Shown: in pieces, positions 1-5,819 of the stretch
Layout of the letters: each line of letters starts with the position of its first letter
Position numbering within the stretch: position 1 is the stretch's first letter
Assembly: GCA_900539175.1 (NCBI GenBank)
Contig: UQAW01000138.1
Coordinates: 1 to 5,945 of the forward strand
DNA from: an uncultured Lachnospiraceae bacterium
GTDB taxonomy: Bacteria; Bacillota; Clostridia; Lachnospirales; Lachnospiraceae
Reading direction: 5' to 3'
DNA: 5,945 bases
Made by a program: the position numbers and the translations under genes
Notes under the pieces: model-generated
What the model was told of the DNA's origin: nothing
The model's database searches: none
The model's input: the letters and a program-made list of their open reading frames with translations, nothing else

Positions 1-100
1 CAAGACGAAAATTCATTCTTCGTCATTTGGCTGAAAGTAAACAGGCCAGTACACTGGAGGATGTACAAAGAGAAAGGTGGTTTTTCGGTTTTTTTGCTTA
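1..100. other. Upstream flank, no supported gene
   Basis: No gene can be supported here. Reading frame 3 on the + strand is open from the window edge to a TGA at 102-104 and would encode about 33 residues. Frame 1 is open to 160-162. Neither has a recognisable motif, and both run into the promoter. Small inverted repeats occur: GACGAA/TTCGTC at 4-9 and 19-24, and GTACA/TGTAC at 49-53 and 62-66. Neither has the U-tract spacing of a terminator. T-runs at 81-85 and 89-95 lie just upstream of the -35 box and could act as an UP-like element. Confidence 0.4.
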
Positions 101-129
101 TTGACAGTCTGTATACCGATTGGTATAAT
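101..129 (+). promoter_or_regulatory. Consensus sigma-A promoter of the tetR-GH13-glgB operon
   Basis: The sequence shows a perfect -35 box TTGACA at 101-106, a 17-bp spacer and a perfect -10 box TATAAT at 124-129. Transcription would start near 136, giving a leader of about 50 nt before the tetR ATG. A promoter this close to consensus usually needs a repressor, which fits the palindromic operator lying over its spacer and -10 box. It probably drives all three genes, because no clear promoter is seen between them. Confidence 0.85.
112..127. promoter_or_regulatory. Likely TetR-family operator TATACC-N4-GGTATA
   Basis: TATACCGATTGGTATA is an inverted repeat with perfect 6-bp arms around a 4-bp centre. 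It covers the promoter spacer and the first four bases of the -10 box, so a bound dimer would block RNA polymerase. The layout resembles the known operator of the E. coli TetR-family repressor NemR (TAGACC-N4-GGTCTA). The adjacent tetR gene starts 57 bp downstream, so autoregulation is the simplest reading. The binding partner is inferred. Confidence 0.75.
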
Positions 130-184
130 CGTCATATGGAATACTCAGAATTCAGAGTGTGACACCGTATGAAGGGAGACAGAC

Positions 185-766
185 ATGGACAATCGGGAGA
201 AGATTTTATCTTGTGCTCTGGAATCGTTTTATGAGTGGGGATATGATGCAGTCGGCGTACAGGAGATTGTAGAAAAGGCAGGCGTTACGAAGCCCACGCT
301 TTATTATTATTTTGGAAGTAAACGGGGGCTTTTGGAGTGTGTAATGAATGAGCACTTCTCCCGTCTGGAGGAAAAGCTGATAAAAGCAGCGGAGCATAAT
401 GCCAGAATACCGGAGGTTTTGTACCGGGTGGCAAGAGTTTTTTTTGACGGTGCAACAGGGGATCCACAGTTTTTCCTTTTGATGCTGTCCTTGTTTTACT
501 CAGGAAGGAAAAGCGAAGGATTTCAGGTGGTTTATCCTTTGATCGAACGATATTACAGACTTTATGTGTCTATCTTTGAGCGGGCATCCGATGAACTGGG
601 GAATATGAATGGGCGGCAGGAACAATTTGCCGTAGGATTTTCAGGAATTTTAAACCATCATCTTATGATGGCAGCGAAGAACATGGATGACTTATCAAAA
701 CTTAAAATTACAGATGAACAGACAGCAAGTATTGTAAAGCAATTTATGTATGGAATTTATTCATAG
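185..766 (+). CDS. TetR/AcrR-family transcriptional regulator
   Basis: This 193-residue protein has the usual length and layout of TetR-family dimeric repressors. The N-terminal helix-turn-helix covers about residues 4-50, with the typical recognition segment GVTKPTLYYYFGSKRGLL at 33-50. The rest is an all-helical ligand and dimer domain with no obvious match to a known ligand class. The ATG is supported by GGGAG at 174-178, six bases upstream. It is the first gene of the probable operon, and a palindromic operator sits in its own promoter, so it probably represses itself and the two glucan enzymes downstream. TetR control of alpha-glucan genes is not the common arrangement, and the inducer cannot be read from the sequence. 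The family call is certain; the regulon is inferred. Confidence 0.93.
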   Translation: MDNREKILSCALESFYEWGYDAVGVQEIVEKAGVTKPTLYYYFGSKRGLLECVMNEHFSRLEEKLIKAAEHNARIPEVLYRVARVFFDGATGDPQFFLLMLSLFYSGRKSEGFQVVYPLIERYYRLYVSIFERASDELGNMNGRQEQFAVGFSGILNHHLMMAAKNMDDLSKLKITDEQTASIVKQFMYGIYS

Positions 767-783
767 AAAGGCAGGAACCGTAT

Positions 784-2148
784 ATGGCAGCATGGTATGA
801 AGAAGCAGAATTTTATCATATTTATCCCATTGGACTGACTGGGGCACCGAGAAAGAATGAAGGAGGTGAAGTTGTTCACCGATTCCCAATGTTGACAGAG
901 GAATGGCTTCCTCACATTGCAGAACTGGGGTGCCGTGGAATCTATATCGGACCGTTGTTTGAGTCAACGACTCATGGTTATGATACGAAGGATTATAAAA
1001 CGGTGGATCGCAGGCTGGGAGATAATCAGGACTTTAAGGCGTTTGTCAGGCGGGCACATGAACTGGGTATTAAAGTGGTGGTGGATGGAGTTTTTAATCA
1101 CACCGGCAGAGAATTTTTTGCATTTACTGATATACAGAAGAATAGGGAAAATTCCCGTTATTGCGGTTGGTATAAAGGGATCTGGTTTGGGGGAAATACA
1201 CATTATAATGATGGATTTTCTTATGAGGCATGGAGAAATTGTTTTGAACTTGTGAATTTGAATCTTCAGAATCAGGAAGTACGGGATTATCTTCTGGAGG
1301 TAATTGAAGGGTGGATTGATGAGTTTGATATCGATGGTGTCCGTCTTGATTGTGCAGATTGTCTGGATTTTGGTTTTATGGAGCAGATGAGGGACCGTAC
1401 GCAGGCGAGAAAGATGGATTTCTGGCTGATGGGCGAAGTGATCCACGGGGATTACGGCAGATACATCCAGGATGGTCAGCGTCTGCTTCACAGTGTGACA
1501 AATTATGAACTTCATAAAGGTCTATATTCTGGACATAATGATCATAATTACTTTGAGATCGCCCATACGATACGGAGAGAATTCGATGCGAATGGAGGCA
1601 TTTACAAAGGAATGAAGTTGTATTCTTTTGTAGATAATCATGATGTAGACAGGATTGCAAGCAAGTTGAATGTGAAGGCAAATCTGATTCCGATTCATGC
1701 GTTGCTTTATATGCTTCCGGGGATTCCTTCTATCTATTATGGGTCAGAGTTTGGTATTGAAGGCAGAAAAGAGGGCGGTAATGATGATCCGCTGCGTCCG
1801 GCGCTGGAACTTAAGAAACTGAAAGAAGAGGCTCCGTTTCCTGAACTGGAAGTCTGGATTAAGGAACTTAGTCGGATCAGAAAAGAACATCCGGCTTGTG
1901 TGAACGGCGCATATCAGGAATTGATGCTCACTAATCGCCAGTATGCATTTGCGCGGACTGGAGATGGCGATGCAGTGATTGTAGTTGTTAATAATGATGA
2001 ACAGGAGGCGGGAGTTTCTGTCCGTGTGCCGGATGCATCTGTTTCCTATCAGGATGCAGTGACCGGGGAGGCTGCAGAATCTGTAAATGGTCAGATTCAG
2101 GTAAAGCTTCCTGCTAATGGCTGCAGAATTATTGTAAAGGAACTATGA
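784..2148 (+). CDS. GH13 alpha-amylase-family glycosidase, intracellular
   Basis: This 454-residue enzyme is a (beta/alpha)8-barrel glycoside hydrolase of family 13, acting on alpha-1,4-linked glucan or maltodextrin. The conserved regions are intact: DGVFNH at 101-106, GVRLD with nucleophile D189, GE with acid/base E218, and FVDNHD with D287. A beta-rich C-terminal domain follows from about 375. No signal peptide is seen, so it should act in the cytoplasm. There is no N-terminal starch-binding or neopullulanase-type domain; the barrel begins almost at the first residue. The segment from YYGSEFGIEG to DDPLRP (318-339) resembles a group of Firmicute proteins often named alpha-glycosidase or maltodextrin glucosidase, but the exact specificity is open. 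The gene starts 17 bp after tetR behind an AGGCAGGAA ribosome site, which implies co-transcription. Family certain, substrate inferred. Confidence 0.93.
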   Translation: MAAWYEEAEFYHIYPIGLTGAPRKNEGGEVVHRFPMLTEEWLPHIAELGCRGIYIGPLFESTTHGYDTKDYKTVDRRLGDNQDFKAFVRRAHELGIKVVVDGVFNHTGREFFAFTDIQKNRENSRYCGWYKGIWFGGNTHYNDGFSYEAWRNCFELVNLNLQNQEVRDYLLEVIEGWIDEFDIDGVRLDCADCLDFGFMEQMRDRTQARKMDFWLMGEVIHGDYGRYIQDGQRLLHSVTNYELHKGLYSGHNDHNYFEIAHTIRREFDANGGIYKGMKLYSFVDNHDVDRIASKLNVKANLIPIHALLYMLPGIPSIYYGSEFGIEGRKEGGNDDPLRPALELKKLKEEAPFPELEVWIKELSRIRKEHPACVNGAYQELMLTNRQYAFARTGDGDAVIVVVNNDEQEAGVSVRVPDASVSYQDAVTGEAAESVNGQIQVKLPANGCRIIVKEL

Positions 2149-2242
2149 AATACTTTTACATGATGCGTGAAAGGAATTGGGGTTTGCGTGCAAGGTATTT
2201 TTGAGATAAAAGAAATAGGAAATTGAAAAAGGAGACAGGTTT
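2149..2242 (+). other. GH13-glgB intergenic spacer
   Basis: This 94-bp gap contains no gene. It ends in a strong ribosome site, AAAGGAG at 2228-2234, eight bases before the glgB ATG. A small palindrome TTGCGTGCAA lies at 2184-2193. TTGCGT (2184-2189) and GATAAA (2205-2210) form only a poor promoter with a 15-bp spacer, so glgB is more likely read through from the upstream promoter. No terminator hairpin is visible. Confidence 0.5.
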
Positions 2243-4210
2243 ATGGCAGCGGGAACAGGAAAAACAAAAAAAAATACGGCGGGAGCAGCCACAGAGAATG
2301 AGCGGCAGGAAAATTCTGCACGTTTTAGTGCGTTGGACCAGTATCTGTTTGGGCAGGCGACCCATTATGATTTATATAGGAAGATGGGATCCCATCTTGA
2401 GAAAAAGAATGGAGTGGACGGGGTATGGTTTACTGTGTGGGCACCGGCCGCCAGAGCTGTCTCTGTAATCGGAGAGTTTAACGGTTGGGATGAGTGTAAG
2501 AATATCATGGAGAAAGTATCCGATGGCGGTGTCTATGAGTTGTTTGTTCCTGAGGCAAGAGAAGGGCATTTGTACAAATATTGTATTACAAGTCAGACAG
2601 GAGAACTTCTGTATAAGGCCGACCCTTATGCCTTCTCTTCCGAGAAGCGTCCCGGCAATGCATCGAGGATTGCAGATATCAACGGGTTTAAGTGGAGCGA
2701 TGCAGCATGGCTGAAAAAGCGTGAAAAGTTTGACCCGAAAACATCGGCAATGTCAATCTATGAGGTACATCCAGGTTCCTGGAAGAAGCATCCTTACAGC
2801 GATGAAAACCCGGAAGGTTTTTATGATTATGAATATTTTGCAAAGGCACTGGTGGATTATGTTAAGGATATGGGATATACCCATGTGGAACTGATGGGAA
2901 TCGCAGAGCATCCTTTTGATGGTTCCTGGGGATATCAGGTTACAGGGTATTATGCTCCGACCTCTCGTTATGGGACACCGAAGCAGTTTAAGTTCCTGAT
3001 TGATTATCTCCATAAGAATAAAATCGGTGTAATTCTGGACTGGGTTCCGGCACATTTTCCGAAGGATGCCCATGGTCTTGCAATGTTTGATGGAACAGCA
3101 GTGTATGAGCATGCAGATCCGCGTCAGGGGGAGCATCCGGACTGGGGAACAAAGATCTTCAATTACGGACGCCCGGAGGTAAAGAACTTTCTGTTGGCCA
3201 ATGCATTGTACTGGATTGAAGAATATCACATTGATGGGCTGCGTGTGGATGCGGTCGCATCCATGTTGTATCTTAATTACGGAAAGAATGACGGTCAGTG
3301 GGTTGCAAATAAGTACGGCGGATGTGAGAATCTGGAGGCAATTGAATTCTTTAAGCATCTGAATTCTTTAGTAACCGGAAGAAATAAGGGTGTTGCCATG
3401 ATTGCAGAGGAATCTACAGCATGGCCGAAAGTGACAGGAGATGTGCATGATGACGGGCTTGGTTTTACTTTGAAATGGAATATGGGATGGATGCATGATT
3501 TTCTGGAATATATGAAACTTGATCCATATTTCCGGAAATATAATCATAACAAGATGACATTCTCTTTGACGTATGCGTTCAGTGAAAACTATGTTCTGGT
3601 GTTGTCTCATGATGAGGTGGTGCATCTGAAGTGTTCCATGTTGAATAAAATGCCGGGTCTGGAAGATGATAAATTTAAGAATCTGATGGCTGGTTATTCT
3701 TTCATGTTTGGGCATCCGGGAAAGAAGCTTCTGTTTATGGGACAGGATTTTGGTCAGCTCCGGGAATGGTCTGAGGAACGGGAGTTGGACTGGTATCTGC
3801 TGGGTGAGAAGAATCATGAGCATCTGCAGGCCTATGTCAGGGATTTGCTGCATATGTATACAAAATATCCGGCATTATATGGAAACGACGGTGGTTATGA
3901 GGGCTTTGAGTGGATCAATGCAGATGACGGGGATCGGAGCATCTATAGTTTTGTGAGATATTCACCTACAGGTACGGGGAATTTGTTGTTTGTATGTAAC
4001 TTTACACCGGTGGCACGGCCGGATTACAGGGTTGGTGTGCCGAAGAGAAAGCAGTATCGGTTGATTTTGGATAGTTCCAGTATCAAGTATGGCGGAGAGA
4101 CGGTGGAGCGGCAGGCCGCTTACAGGGCCGTTAAGAAAGAGTGCGATGGAAGAGCGTTTTCCATTGGATATGATTTGCCGGCCTATGGGGTGGCGGTGTT
4201 TAGCTTCTAA
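2243..4210 (+). CDS. glgB: 1,4-alpha-glucan branching enzyme GlgB
   Basis: GlgB (655 residues, EC 2.4.1.18, GH13) cuts an alpha-1,4-glucan chain and rejoins it by an alpha-1,6 bond, making branches in glycogen. After a low-complexity N-terminal tail of about 25 residues comes a CBM48-like beta-sandwich (about 57-143), then the catalytic barrel and a C-terminal beta domain (about 565-655). GlgB signatures are present: DGSWGYQ at 226-232, DWVPAHF at 266-272, GLRVDAVAS with nucleophile D336, AEES with acid/base E389, and LSHDEVV with D457. The length fits Gram-positive GlgB, which is shorter than the E. coli enzyme. The start is set by AAAGGAG at 2228-2234. After the last motif the usual HGK reads HLKC (461-464), a local variation that may be clade-specific. 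It follows the GH13 gene by 94 bp and is probably in the same operon. No synthase or phosphorylase gene is alongside. Confidence 0.97.
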   Translation: MAAGTGKTKKNTAGAATENERQENSARFSALDQYLFGQATHYDLYRKMGSHLEKKNGVDGVWFTVWAPAARAVSVIGEFNGWDECKNIMEKVSDGGVYELFVPEAREGHLYKYCITSQTGELLYKADPYAFSSEKRPGNASRIADINGFKWSDAAWLKKREKFDPKTSAMSIYEVHPGSWKKHPYSDENPEGFYDYEYFAKALVDYVKDMGYTHVELMGIAEHPFDGSWGYQVTGYYAPTSRYGTPKQFKFLIDYLHKNKIGVILDWVPAHFPKDAHGLAMFDGTAVYEHADPRQGEHPDWGTKIFNYGRPEVKNFLLANALYWIEEYHIDGLRVDAVASMLYLNYGKNDGQWVANKYGGCENLEAIEFFKHLNSLVTGRNKGVAMIAEESTAWPKVTGDVHDDGLGFTLKWNMGWMHDFLEYMKLDPYFRKYNHNKMTFSLTYAFSENYVLVLSHDEVVHLKCSMLNKMPGLEDDKFKNLMAGYSFMFGHPGKKLLFMGQDFGQLREWSEERELDWYLLGEKNHEHLQAYVRDLLHMYTKYPALYGNDGGYEGFEWINADDGDRSIYSFVRYSPTGTGNLLFVCNFTPVARPDYRVGVPKRKQYRLILDSSSIKYGGETVERQAAYRAVKKECDGRAFSIGYDLPAYGVAVFSF

Positions 4211-4370
4211 GTGTGGGTGGCCCCTCGGAAGTGGGATGGGGACGGACGCAAGCGGCTCCGGTCAGTACCTCCCGGCAGGCGAAGGCTGCAGACGCTGAAA
4301 CGGCGTGCAGGGATGCGGTTTCGCGGTGCTGGAAGTTCTAAGAGTGAAACGGGCACGGAATTACGGAATC

Positions 4371-4418
4371 GAAGCAATTCGGCGTAAAATCCTGATGGAT
4401 TTTACACCTCAGTGCTTC
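4371..4418. repeat. Tip hairpin A of the large palindrome
   Basis: GTAAAATCC (4384-4392) pairs perfectly with GGATTTTAC (4397-4405) around a TGAT loop. After a seven-on-seven internal loop, GAAGCA (4371-4376) pairs with TGCTTC (4413-4418). It forms one of the two branches at the tip of the 321-bp palindrome. Confidence 0.7.
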
Positions 4419-4419
4419 T

Positions 4420-4448
4420 TAAAAATGGGTTTGGTCAACCCATTTTTA
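4420..4448. terminator. Tip hairpin B, bidirectional terminator-like
   Basis: AAAAATGGGTT (4421-4431) and AACCCATTTTT (4437-4447) form a perfect 11-bp stem around a 5-nt TGGTC loop, and a further T-A pair closes it at 4420/4448. A stem with an A-run before it and a T-run after it is the layout of a Rho-independent terminator that can work in both directions. It could end the glgB transcript from the left and transcripts approaching from traX on the right. The stem core is short, with only three G-C pairs, so efficiency is uncertain. Confidence 0.45.
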
Positions 4449-4569
4449 TCCGTAATTTCGTGCCCGTTTCGCTCTAAGAACTTCTGGCACCGCTGCAAAT
4501 ACATCCTTGCACTGCCGTTTCAGCGTCTGCAGCCTTCGCCTGCGGGAGGTGCTGACCGGAGCGCTTGCT

Positions 4570-4731
4570 AGAGCGTGTTTGAAAATTGCTTTCCGTGAGC
4601 TGTGCGTCCAAGTTTGTGGGAGATTTGCCTCAAATGAGGGAGACGTAGCGGGCTACGTTGACCGAAGGCGGGGTAAATATACCGCAAAGTGGGGCGTGCA
4701 GATCGCGGGAATGAATATCCAAACACGATCT
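4570..4731. repeat. 162-bp ungapped imperfect palindrome, MITE-like
   Basis: Every base from 4570 to 4650 lines up, without a gap, with its partner counted back from 4731 to 4651: 54 of 81 columns match exactly and 9 more allow G-U pairing on the + strand. The ends are nearly identical inverted repeats: AGAGCGTGTTTG at the left against AGATCGTGTTTG read inward from the right. Near the centre, three small hairpins can form: CCTCA-AA-TGAGG (4628-4639), ACGTAG-CGGG-CTACGT (4643-4658) and CCG-AAGG-CGG (4662-4671). The layout fits a small non-autonomous mobile repeat or a structured RNA. It contains no coding gene and no clear target duplication. My impression that similar sequences recur in Lachnospiraceae genomes is unverified. 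Confidence 0.8.
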
Positions 4732-4969
4732 GGTACAGCATTGTCGATTGACGACAACGCAGTAGATGGAAATTTAGACAAGTGAAACGTGTTGCTAATT
4801 ACCGTGGCTCATACTAGAATTTAATCTCTTTTAGAAAGATTATTTCAAGCAGAAGGGGATAGCAACTAAGAGATTCATGAGTATTTAGGTGTAGCCAGTG
4901 ATTATTTTTACTTGCTTTATGTTGGTTAATGTTGGTCAACGCTAACAGGGGATATGGTTAGGGAAGGGG
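4732..4969. other. Non-coding stretch with small hairpins
   Basis: No gene is supported here. TTGTCG (4741-4746) and CGACAA (4752-4757) form a hairpin, strengthened by outer G-C pairs at 4738-4739/4759-4760; it may be an outlying part of the neighbouring palindrome. TAATCT (4822-4827) pairs with AGATTA (4837-4842) in an AT-rich hairpin. GTTA-AT-GTTG-GT-CAAC-GC-TAAC makes another near palindrome at 4925-4946. Around 4825-4923 a + strand frame reads through only one internal stop (4867-4869) but matches no protein I recognise, so a decayed gene remnant is possible but unproven. Confidence 0.4.
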
Positions 4970-5008
4970 GCAGGCGGCTTCAGCGGCAGAGCCGACGGAA
5001 GCGCCTGC
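4970..5008 (-). terminator. GC-rich hairpin just after the traX stop, weak terminator candidate
   Basis: GCAGGCG (4970-4976) pairs with CGCCTGC (5002-5008), CTTC (4978-4981) with GAAG (4998-5001), and CGGC (4984-4987) with GCCG (4991-4994) around an AGA loop. It lies nine bases beyond the traX stop, where a terminator is expected. No U-run follows on the - strand; the next bases are C-rich. It may therefore be a transcript-stabilising or Rho-dependent end rather than a classical intrinsic terminator. Confidence 0.35.
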
Positions 5009-5016
5009 AGGGTGGG

Positions 5017-5799
5017 TTAGAGGAGCAGGGTGGCTATTCCGGCGAGAATTAGCAGGTGGACGGGGTAGAAGGCGTAAAAGAGGTATTTTAGTTTTAGTCC
5101 GCGTTTGCCGTTGTAGAGGCGGATGGGGATAAGTGACAGAAAGGCGGAGATTTCGGAGAGGCTCATTACTGTCAGGGTTGTGCAGCCAAGGGCGGCGCAT
5201 AGAAATTTTTGTGTGCGGAACATGTACATAATGATGATGGTAAGGACTCCGAAGGCGCCGTAGTCGGTTTTGAGCAGGGTGGCAAGGGCGCAGGCGGAGA
5301 CGGTAGTGAGCAGGGTCAGCAGGAGCTGAACGGGTTGTGGGTAGTGTTTTTGGGCAATCAGTTCCAGGAGGCAGAGAGCTGCCAGAGCGATTCCGAGGGT
5401 GAAAAATATGTTCTGGTAAGTGAATTCCAGGAGTTTTCGGTTGAATGCCAGATCAAAGGGAATCTCGGAGATCAGGGCGAAGAGGAGCAGATTGCCGCAG
5501 TATTTCAGGCGGCTGTGGGTGTAGCAGAAGCCTTGAATCAGGAGGAAGCAGAAGATTGGGAAGGCGATGCGGCCGATCACACGGCAGGTGATGTCTGCCA
5601 GATAGAGGGTATTGTTGGCGGCAATGAATGTGTCGAATTGTTCTTGTGTGGTGAGGGTTGACAGGCCGCGGGCGTAGAGGATTTGTTCCAGGATGGCTGC
5701 ACCGAAGTGGTCAATGAGCATGCAGACCATGGCGATAATTTTCAGAGTGCTTCCGGATATGCCGCGGGATGGGTTAGCTGAGACTGTTTTTGCGTTCAT
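5017..5799 (-). CDS. TraX-family multi-pass membrane protein
   Basis: With the start at 5799 this is a 260-residue polytopic membrane protein with about eight or nine hydrophobic segments (roughly 18-38, 70-90, 103-117, 130-150, 155-178, 182-194, 198-215 and 238-258). It carries TraX-family marks: LKIIAMVCMLIDH at 19-31, GRIAFPIF at 76-83, SEIPFDLAF at 111-119, DYGAFG at 179-184, and LYNGKRG to YAFYPVH at 228-248. TraX of the F plasmid is needed for N-acetylation of pilin. Chromosomal Firmicute homologues are common, and their substrate is not known; a membrane acyltransferase role is plausible. The start is chosen because AGAAAGGAA (5816-5808) precedes it, whereas an in-frame ATG 48 bases upstream (5847) has no ribosome site. 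No conjugation or pilus genes are nearby. It is convergent with glgB and unrelated to it in function. Confidence 0.9.
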   Translation of the reverse strand: MNAKTVSANPSRGISGSTLKIIAMVCMLIDHFGAAILEQILYARGLSTLTTQEQFDTFIAANNTLYLADITCRVIGRIAFPIFCFLLIQGFCYTHSRLKYCGNLLLFALISEIPFDLAFNRKLLEFTYQNIFFTLGIALAALCLLELIAQKHYPQPVQLLLTLLTTVSACALATLLKTDYGAFGVLTIIIMYMFRTQKFLCAALGCTTLTVMSLSEISAFLSLIPIRLYNGKRGLKLKYLFYAFYPVHLLILAGIATLLL

Positions 5800-5807
5800 A
5801 GAGTTGG

Positions 5808-5816
5808 TTCCTTTCT
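5808..5816 (-). promoter_or_regulatory. Ribosome binding site deciding the traX start
   Basis: On the - strand AGAAAGGAA ends eight bases before the ATG at 5799. The alternative ATG at 5847 is preceded by GCTTATCAAAC, which has no Shine-Dalgarno match and lies only about 17 nt from the predicted transcription start. The 5799 start is preferred. Confidence 0.7.
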
Positions 5817-5819
5817 GAT

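Larger units (their letters stand above)
4248..4568. repeat. 321-bp branched imperfect palindrome
   Basis: The left arm 4248-4367 and right arm 4449-4568 are both 120 nt and are inverted copies of each other. By hand alignment they show 11 mismatches and four single-base indels, about 88% identity. The longest exact block is 30 bp (4275-4304 against 4514-4543). The 81 nt between the arms fold into two further hairpins (4371-4418 and 4420-4448), so the strand as a whole would form a long stem ending in a three-way junction. It begins 38 bp after the glgB stop. Reading frames across it are incidental. It could be a MITE-like dispersed repeat, a structured 3' UTR or a non-coding RNA; no transposase is nearby and no target duplication is evident. 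The structure is seen directly; the role is unknown. Confidence 0.85.

Noticed and set aside
3..104. Open frame from the window edge to TGA at 102-104, possible end of an upstream gene
   Set aside because: Only about 33 codons are visible, there is no recognisable motif, and the frame runs into the -35 box; it cannot be separated from chance.
964..1515. Long - strand open frame opposite the GH13 gene
   Set aside because: It is a shadow of an intact GH13 reading frame with all catalytic motifs.
4248..4731. Integron attC site or retron msr-msd
   Set aside because: The lengths and ends do not fit attC well, and no integrase or reverse transcriptase gene is in the window.
4305..4785. Overlapping + strand open frames across the palindromes
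   Set aside because: They lie on inverted-repeat sequence, resemble no protein family I know and lack good ribosome sites; the palindromic structure explains the sequence better.
4211..4969. CRISPR array, riboswitch or tRNA
   Set aside because: No regularly spaced direct repeats are seen, the palindromes follow rather than precede a gene on their strand, and no tRNA cloverleaf with conserved loop bases can be found.
5209..5661. A 150-codon + strand open frame opposite traX
   Set aside because: It is antisense to a well-supported TraX protein, has biased E/G/Q composition and no ribosome site of note.
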